NCBI GenBank assembly: GCA_030077755.1
Contig: JAQJZZ010000010.1
Coordinates: 1,364,001-1,428,000 of the forward strand
Reading direction: 5' to 3'
From: Filosporella fistucella
Lineage: Eukaryota > Ascomycota > Leotiomycetes > Helotiales
Length of the DNA: 64,000 nt
Each line of letters starts with the position of its first letter. Positions within the stretch are counted from its first letter, which is position 1. Made by a program: the position numbers and the translations under genes. The notes under the pieces were generated by a model that ran no database searches, had not been told where the DNA came from, and worked only from the letters and a program-made list of their open reading frames with translations. Positions 57,475 to 64,000 of the stretch are shown here, in pieces.

Positions 57475-59021
57475 ATGCGACTTCAATCGCGGCTCTTCAA
57501 TCTGCCATCCTCTATTCTCCTCTTACTGGCATCCCGGACTTTCTGTGAAGAGACGCGCCAGAAGGATCAATTTCCGGTATCATGGCCGTATAACCTGCCA
57601 AAGCATGTCAAATATTGGCCAGAGGATCCTCCCCACCGACGACGGGATCTTGAAGCTATAGAAGAACATTTGCGACTTGGTAGGAAGCCGGTTGGGGTAA
57701 TGAAAATGAGCACGGATGAGGGGGAAAAGTTCTACATGGAATACTGGCAGTTTGAAGGACCTTTGAACAGTCAAACGACAGAGAGATCCATTGAAGCGCA
57801 GGAACAGTACGACGAGGATGAGCAAGCAGGTTTATCGCTCAACAACTCTGCGGTTACCCCTTTCAGACAACCCTTTAATTTACATACACAACAATCCGAA
57901 TCCTGGGACTTTGCCCGCAAAGTAGCTCGAAATGTGCCTCAAAACATCAGTCCTGCTGCGGTACTTGCAGTACTTGAGAAGAGGGGGTTTCTTTGCCCGA
58001 CTGGAACATCAAGCTGCTCGGCCATTGGATACCCGAACAGCTGCTGTGGTCTTGATCAAACCTGCTTTTCTATTCAGGATACTGGATTAGGCCCTGTTGG
58101 ATGCTGTCCTACAGGTACGACTTGTGGTGGTGTTATAAGGAACTGTGATGCTCCAAATACCCCATGTGCTGCCAGTTTGGGAGGAGGTTGTTGTATACCT
58201 AATTATGTATGCGCCGGTGTTGGATGTAAGCATATCCTCACAAGCTTGGCATGATTTGCGTTGACCTGATCTTAGGTATAATCGACCCGTCACTTGCTGT
58301 AACGACGGTGATCACCCAGATTTTCACGGTTACTGTGTCATCTTCCATAAGAACAACGACATCTGTGTTGACCACTACGTCTGTATCAACCACGACCTCT
58401 ACAACAACAGCATGCACATCAGGCTTTCAAAGTTGCCCGGCAAGTCTCGGTGGTGGCTGTTGTTCGGCAGACCAAGCGTGTGCTTTGAGCTCCTGTACTG
58501 CTAAATCAACCTCCACAATCTCGACCACAAGCTCGAGTCGCATATCACCAAGTACCTCGGGCACTGGAGTCGTACCAGTGCGACCTACCAGCGCATCCAC
58601 AAGTACTCAAGTAACAGAGACGGGCACTTTCTGTCCAACGGGCTTCTATGCATGTTCGGCATATTATGCGGGAGGATGTTGTAGGACGGGAAGGAATTGT
58701 GATACGACATCTTGCCCCACAACAAGCTCAACAACAATTATCAGTAGTGGAGTGACTGTTGTGGTTCCCGTGGGGTCAGCGGCGACAACAACGAGTCCGA
58801 CAGGCGCTTGCGCTACAGGATGGTCAACATGTGCCCCTAGCGAAGGTGGAAATTGCTGCCCGAGTGGCTTTGCTTGTGGGACTGCTAGTTGCTCGTCTAT
58901 AGGCGCAACTGCCACTGAAGTAGTTCAGAAAGGAAGCCCAAATTTAGGGTTGAAGAATGCTTACCCAGCAGTGTCTGTTGTTCTCATTAGCGCCATAATT
59001 CTTTTATTAATGATATTGTAA
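57475..59021 (+). CDS. GPI-anchored surface protein with four six-cysteine modules
   Basis: Two exons, 57475-58225 and 58276-59021, give 498 residues. A signal peptide (hydrophobic 11-19) leads to a hydrophilic, acidic domain of about 145 residues without cysteine. A degenerate cysteine block at 174-217 is followed by four 28-residue modules at 224-251, 297-324, 370-397 and 429-456, all with spacing C-x6-C-x7-CC-x5-C-x4-C and a GG before the CC. Ser/Thr-rich linkers, probably O-glycosylated, separate them. The C terminus (AYPAVSVVLISAIILLLMIL) is a GPI-type tail. The 50-nt intron cuts the last Cys codon of the first canonical module. A wall-linked or ligand-binding role is likely; I recognise no named family. 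The protein at 32361-33306 shares the block and module. Confidence 0.85.
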
Positions 59022-59482
59022 GATGTGGGTATAGAATGTCGATATAAATAATCTAACAGTAGAAAACATGTACAGACCATATTGCTTCCCATCTGAATCA
59101 ATCCTGTCTTCATTCCACATTAAGCACTCTTTGTGCTTCCAGCACGTGATACCCCTCGTTAAGTGCATTGATCACATCCGAGCCGACCGTGACAGGAGGA
59201 GTTGATTGACGTGGGGCACCTGAGCTTCAGAGCAGCAAAATCAAAACATCTCACGACGTTCTCCTAACGACAACCGGTTATTGAGCCCGCAGTTCTCACT
59301 AGAATAAGTGCCTATACCTCACATACGGGCGTCAACCAACCGAAAAGCTGAGGTCGGAGCGAAAAATAACATCTCGAGCTTCATCCGCGTTCTGCCATAT
59401 TGAAGGCACGTATTTCCAAGCCAAGGATCAGACTTGCACATTCACCTGAATCGAAAGACAATATATCAACCAGAAATATACT
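59022..59482. other. Intergenic, Ypi1 promoter
   Basis: 3' flank of the cysteine-rich gene and promoter of the phosphatase inhibitor gene. Nothing else seen. Confidence 0.55.
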
Positions 59483-60026
59483 ATGGCATCGATCGCTTCT
59501 GGGGGCGGTGGAGCGCAGACTCAAATGCGGGCACCAGCTTCAGCAGGACCTCAGACCACTACGCAGACGCAAGCCGTATTACACCTGAGAGGTGCGACGA
59601 GAGAGCAAGGAGCTTTGGTACAAGTTGATGGGGATAGCACAGATACACGCAGGAGGATCCAGTGGGCAGAAGACGTGGTTGATAACGAGGGAATGGGGAA
59701 GAAGAAGAGCAAAGGTCAGTTCAGACATCCACTCAAAACACCGGAATGAATGTGAGGGCAATATCTGATCGATGCCAGTATGTTGCATATACCACGCGCC
59801 GAAAGGAATCGACGAATCGAGTGACGAAAGCTCTTCGGATTCGAGTGATGGCGATAGTGACAGTGGAGATGATGGCTCTGCGCGGCCAGCGAGGAGACGG
59901 GCACATAATCATGACCATGACCATGGGAATGGTAGTGGCAGTGGTAAAGGGAAGGGGAGAGCGAGGAGCCCTAACGCTTACGAGAAGATGCCTAAGCCTA
60001 AGAATCCGGAGAAGGGGAAGAGCTAG
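59483..60026 (+). CDS. ypi1: Type 1 protein phosphatase regulator Ypi1 (inhibitor-3 family)
   Basis: Two exons, 59483-59714 and 59779-60026, give 159 residues. The family binds PP1 (Glc7) in the nucleus and modulates its activity. The core RRIQWAEDVVDNEGMGKKKS (about 58-77), with the RVxF-type PP1 docking element IQWAEDVVDN, is joined by splicing to KVCCIYH, the conserved cysteine/histidine end of the domain. The N terminus is Gln/Thr/Ala-rich. The C-terminal half is acidic Ser/Asp repeats, then a His/Gly/Lys-rich stretch (HNHDHDHGNGSGSGKGKGR) and a basic end. The length matches fungal relatives. The intron sits within the conserved core, which strongly supports the model. Confidence 0.93.
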
Positions 60027-61199
60027 CACAAATATATGTTTGCGTGTTGGACTTGAGGAATGCATATTATTTGCTGGACGCTAGATAATCGTTTTCGAGA
60101 TTGGAGTCACAGGTCCCTTCTCTTCTAAAAGTAGAGCGGAATCTCAACAGCGCTTTTGCAAGTGCAAATACTCGGCGAGAAGGCCCCTTTCAGAGAATCA
60201 GAAACCGATTATTTGTCAGATCGGCATGACAAAAAGCCAAAAAGAAGCCAAAATTTTATCTCTGCAGCGAAACTTTCCCGCCTTGATGGCGGGTCAAGAT
60301 GCATCTGAGGAGGGGTTTGTCGAGCAGTTCCTTCACGGCGTGGCCGGTTTAGGAGAATTGGGCTTCTGGAGGTGGGGGCTGTGAACTGGTGACCACCGTT
60401 CACCGCTTATTATATGTTCTTCTTGTTAGTTGGGAACAAAAGGGACTTACGTTCAGAGGGAGAGGAGCTCGGCCAGTGAGCCTGAAGGCGGGGCCAGGTG
60501 AGAGAATAGAAGATTATTCAGCTGGAGATATATGTCGAGTTAAGGGATTTTAAGGCAGCCCCTGCTCACACTTCAGATGGCATCGTGAGTTATGGGCGGT
60601 GCAAACTCTGTCTATCTTCATCTACCTTCAGTATTTTATACACACATTCTTTTATAAAGACATTGCCTTTTTTGAACGTTCTTTGCAAGTTTATGCGTAC
60701 GCTTTTATCCCTGGATCCGAAGCCCTATGTCAATTGATTAAAAGCAATATCCTGGTTTCTTTGCGATCCCGTCTTAATACCTCCGCGCTTCTGTTAGGGG
60801 ACGGATTCTCAACTAGACGTTCGAGGTCTCTCTAGATAGCTTGTTAAGACGATGTCTATAAATGATCAGGAGAATCTACCTGATCACAGCACTGTCACAT
60901 TTCTGGATTTAATTATTCATATAGTTCTACAGCGGGGTTCAAGCACGGTCAAACTAGATCAAATCTCAAGAGAAATTGTAGAAGGAATATTTGGGTAAAA
61001 TGCAGAAATGCTTTTGCTAATATCTACAGCTAGGTATCTGAGCATGTGCCAATGTACCGCCACTTCTAGAGTGGCTGGCAAGAATATACATAAGAAGTGA
61101 AACATCGTTCAATTGTTGACCTGTCAATGACCGCCACATCCTCGAGAAACGTTCGCAGGCACGCTCCGAGACATCCAATTGCTTGACTCTCGGAACCAT
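60027..61199. other. Convergent intergenic region, 1.2 kb
   Basis: 3' flanks of Ypi1 and the polygalacturonase gene. Short frames at 60209-60403 and 60599-60835 are unsupported. No RNA gene recognised. Confidence 0.5.
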
Positions 61200-62498
61200 C
61201 TAGCAGGATGCTCCACTGGGCACATTAGAGCATGCGCTGCTCGTCTTTCCACCCGTGATTGAAACACCGCTCCATGTCCAGTCTGAGCAAGCTCCAGAAG
61301 CACAGAGGATATAGATGTTGGTAGCAGACGAATCGACAGTGCCAGTCACATCAGTGACACTGAGACCCGTGATTGGGACTCCATCAGTTGGAGTGCCGGT
61401 GGGACTTCCGTTCTCATAATCCTGCTCGATAACAATTCCATAGCTGCTGATGCTCGACATAGTAATCGACTTGAAGGTGACACCAGAAACAGTTCCAGTG
61501 GCACCACTAACAGTCTTTATACGGATACCATTGGCAGAGTCAGTTACGGTGGAGGATGAGATGGTGACTGTGTCGACTGTGTTGTCAGTACGTCCACCAA
61601 CAGAGCCAATTGACAAGCCGTGGCCACCAGAGCAAGTTCCTCCAGTAAAGGTAATGTCAGTTCCGGAGTTGATGGCCAAGCAGTCATCTTGGTTCTTCAC
61701 ATTCGCACCAGAAATAGTGATACTGGAGGATGATCCAACATCGAATGCATCAGTGTTATGTCCCAACTTGCCAGTGTCTCCATCCGAATTATCGATCGTG
61801 ACATCTTTGATGGTGAGTCCCTCTGCGCTGTTGATTGAAAAACATTGGACAGGTGTATTGACGATGTTGAGGCCTGTAATAGATGATGTCCCTTTCAAGG
61901 AGTGAGCATAGAAGAACTTTGGCTTAGTCTTGCCTCCATTCGATCCTTCTCCATCCCACCATTTTGCTCCATTGCCATTAAGACTGTGTCCAGTGGCACC
62001 CTTGTTGCTCGTTAGTATACCGAACTATATTACTGGCCGAATTGAAACACCCAGAAGAGTGGCGAGATCTAAGAGTATCATGGTTCGAAGATACAGGGGT
62101 AAAATACTTACGGAAATGGCAATGTTGGTACCGGACACGGAGAAAAGAGGACCACTCCACTCTTCGTATCCCCAGGTTGTTTCTCCTTCAAAAATGACCT
62201 GTACAGTTAAGTCAAGGCAAGAGATTCGGGCAGTCGGGATGCTTACTGAAGTTCCTGAAGTCAGCCCAGTCAAGTCGAGAGTGACACCTGATGGGACGGC
62301 AATTGCACTGAGAACAATCGTTGCACATGAGGTCTTGGACTTGGAAGCAGCTGCAGCATCGGTGAATGTGCAAGAAGCACGCTTGTGGAGAGCAGCAGCA
62401 TTTGCCAAATCAGGTGCGGGTGTGGGCATAGGGATTGCAGAAACGAAAATGGAGGCTGTGCTGAGAACCAGTCCCAGTGCTTGAAGTAGTTGAACCAT
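61200..62498 (-). CDS. Endo-polygalacturonase, GH28, secreted
   Basis: Three exons, 62247-62498, 62112-62198 and 61200-62000, give 379 residues. The enzyme hydrolyses polygalacturonic acid in pectin. A signal peptide (about 1-21) and a short propeptide ending in HKR, a Kex2-type site, precede the mature start [11 protein letters not shown]. All GH28 active-site parts are present: NTD (195-197), QDD (217-219), GHG with H240, and RIK (273-275). [19 protein letters not shown] and the C-terminal cysteine pair are standard for fungal endo-enzymes. The second intron is 111 nt, the first 48 nt. A TATATATA box lies about 100 bases upstream. Induction by pectin and repression by glucose are usual for the family; a GCGGGG string near 62633 could bind CreA. 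The lineage therefore can attack plant cell walls. Confidence 0.95.
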
Positions 62499-62598
62499 AT
62501 TGAAAGAAAGTTTGCCAAGAGATGAGAAGAATATAGCCGAATGTTGGAATGAGAGATGAGGCTCGATTGAGACAGCCAAGAGAAGCCAAGTCGGGAAG

Positions 62599-62606
62599 TA
62601 TATATA
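62599..62606 (-). promoter_or_regulatory. TATA box of the polygalacturonase gene
   Basis: TATATATA sits 101-108 bases before the start codon, within the normal range for a fungal gene with a leader of about 50-70 nt. Strong TATA boxes fit highly inducible secreted-enzyme genes. Confidence 0.55.
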
Positions 62607-64000
62607 TTCAAGAGAATCGGCGAAATCGAAATGCGGGGTCCATGGACGACGTACCTCTTCCTCCTTGATCAAAGAAGGTCATCTTCCTACTGTCGAAGGT
62701 ATATCACGTCCCCATTATTTTTTGCAATTGAGCAGGACCTGGAAGCATCAAACACGCAAGGGCAGCTTGTCTATGTTGATCTTGCCCAAAGTCTTCAACC
62801 TCCTGAGCGACTCGCCTCCAGCGAACGCGTGGTCTCCTCCCTTGAACTATCCTAAAGTATGCTGAGTCAATATCGCACCTTGGGTAACCTGGCATTTCGT
62901 GACCTCGGCTCCACAACGTATAACGCATCTCGTCGATCATATAAATCTGATGAGGTCCTCGAAAAGGGTCGTTGGTGGAGAATATCGTAGGGAACAGCGG
63001 ACTGTTTCGTTTTGTATTGATTAAGGTTGTGGCTGATTTGTGGGGGAGCTCAGTCTACTTCTGACTGGTGGCATTTACACTAGATTTGATCCTCGAATCA
63101 AAAGAAGGGAGCACTTACTTCAAATATCGGATGAAACAGAGAATCGAGATAAACGTCCGATATCTGAGGAAGGCCTCGAAGTTTGAAAATGGCAGCGGGC
63201 ACGATGAAGGAGAATGTGTTGGCGAATGGTGTGACGGGAAGGCCCAGACCCCCAAGGAATATCTCGACTGTCGAGTTTTGATTGTCCTGCCTGGTGGTCT
63301 AAATTTGCAATTTTACATAAAACCTCAAACCCACAATCCGTCGATGCGAAATAAGCTTTTCTTCAAGCTTCCCTTATGTCTTCGAATCGACGTTATCAAG
63401 ACCCGACACTCAATTCCTAGTATTCGATGAGCTGTCACTGCATCCGGTGTTCTGGATTCAGCAGTATGGACCTAGGTATGCAAGTCGGGCATGCTGGCTT
63501 AGAGGCTGGAGCTGGTATCAAAATCCAGGGTGCCGTTGGACCGGAAAATTTTGACGACTTTCTATCGATTTCTTGAATGCCGGCTGGCATGGCTTACAAT
63601 AGAGCTGCAAAGCATGCGCGTCTTCTTCCCCGCAAAGTTGCAAAAGCTCCTTGGCAAGAAGCACATTTCGTCTAAACCTGGAATGCCAATGCCTTCCCTT
63701 TCGAGCCAACAGCGACAAGCTTTCAGACGAGATTGAATGTGTACTGTGCTGATGCTGGTGCTGGTGCTGCGCTGTAATTGGCGGCATTTGGCTTTAGAAT
63801 CCTGAGTGGCTAACAGTACCTGACTACCTGTACCTGTACCTCCTACAAACGGTGATCCCCAAGAAGGATGGGCTAAGCCGTTCCACCCATGTCGACAGTC
63901 GAAGCTTGGTTCTTGTAGAGTACGGAAGTACTAGGTACCTTAGCTGTTGGTAGCTTGGTTTCGAAAGTCCCGCTCTCGATACGTACTAGACGACCCATTC
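62607..64000. other. Window end, no gene assigned
   Basis: Frames at 62704-62940 (minus), 63068-63430 (plus) and 63518-63787 (minus, with a His-Gln repeat from a CTGGTG-like tract near 63750-63770) have no recognisable domain or splice partners. A real gene could extend past the right edge. TAGGTA-type motifs recur near 63472 and 63930. Confidence 0.4.

Noticed and set aside
1..64000. CRISPR arrays, operons, Shine-Dalgarno sites
   Set aside because: The window is eukaryotic nuclear DNA with spliceosomal introns; no direct-repeat/spacer pattern is present.

Overview
The window is a piece of filamentous ascomycete (Pezizomycotina) nuclear genome. Spliceosomal introns are short (about 48-120 nt, two longer), mostly GT-AG with CTRAY-like branch sites. 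Proteins match ascomycete families (Ecl1, CRM1, Rax1, Bud6, Pbp1, Ypi1, Atl1, an inositol-type transporter, GH28 polygalacturonase). Leotiomycetes is my guess from protein style, but no marker here proves the class. I give 18 protein-coding genes with reconstructed exons; each spliced model closes in frame. No rRNA, tRNA or CRISPR array was found.

Layout. 424-912: an Ecl1-type zinc protein read leftwards. 913-10329: about 9.4 kb with no convincing gene but several simple repeats, a four-run G tract and a palindrome cluster. 10330-23713, all leftward: amidase, secreted phytase-like esterase, exportin CRM1, a small GPI-type wall protein, and alanine-glyoxylate aminotransferase. 24569-25915, rightward: PAP2 lipid phosphatase. 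26243-30031, leftward: class II aldolase/adducin protein and Rax1-like RGS membrane protein. 32361-33306, leftward: a single-pass cysteine-rich protein. 34564-40751, rightward: peroxisomal acyl-CoA oxidase, inositol-type transporter, and an unrecognised charged protein. 40752-41989: AT-rich relic sequence with a 27-nt tandem repeat. 41990-48805, leftward: DHA1-type drug/polyamine transporter and Bud6. 52695-55663, rightward: ataxin-2/Pbp1-like protein, after a long pyrimidine-rich leader. 56300-56954, leftward: Atl1 alkyltransferase-like DNA-repair protein. 57475-60026, rightward: a cysteine-rich GPI protein and phosphatase inhibitor Ypi1. 61200-62498, leftward: polygalacturonase.

The genes do not form a pathway cluster. 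They are mostly housekeeping (nuclear export, polarity, beta-oxidation, glycine/glyoxylate metabolism, PP1 control) with scattered secreted or wall proteins typical of a saprotroph or plant-associated fungus. The most notable observations are these: a 28-residue six-cysteine module with fixed spacing shared by two unlinked surface proteins; a threonine at the leptomycin-reactive position of CRM1; two fatty-acid-response cores before the acyl-CoA oxidase; a Pbp1 homologue whose model lacks the N-terminal half of its Lsm domain; and several unusual splicing situations (GC-AG intron, 11-nt and 30-nt exons, stop-free introns whose length is a multiple of three).
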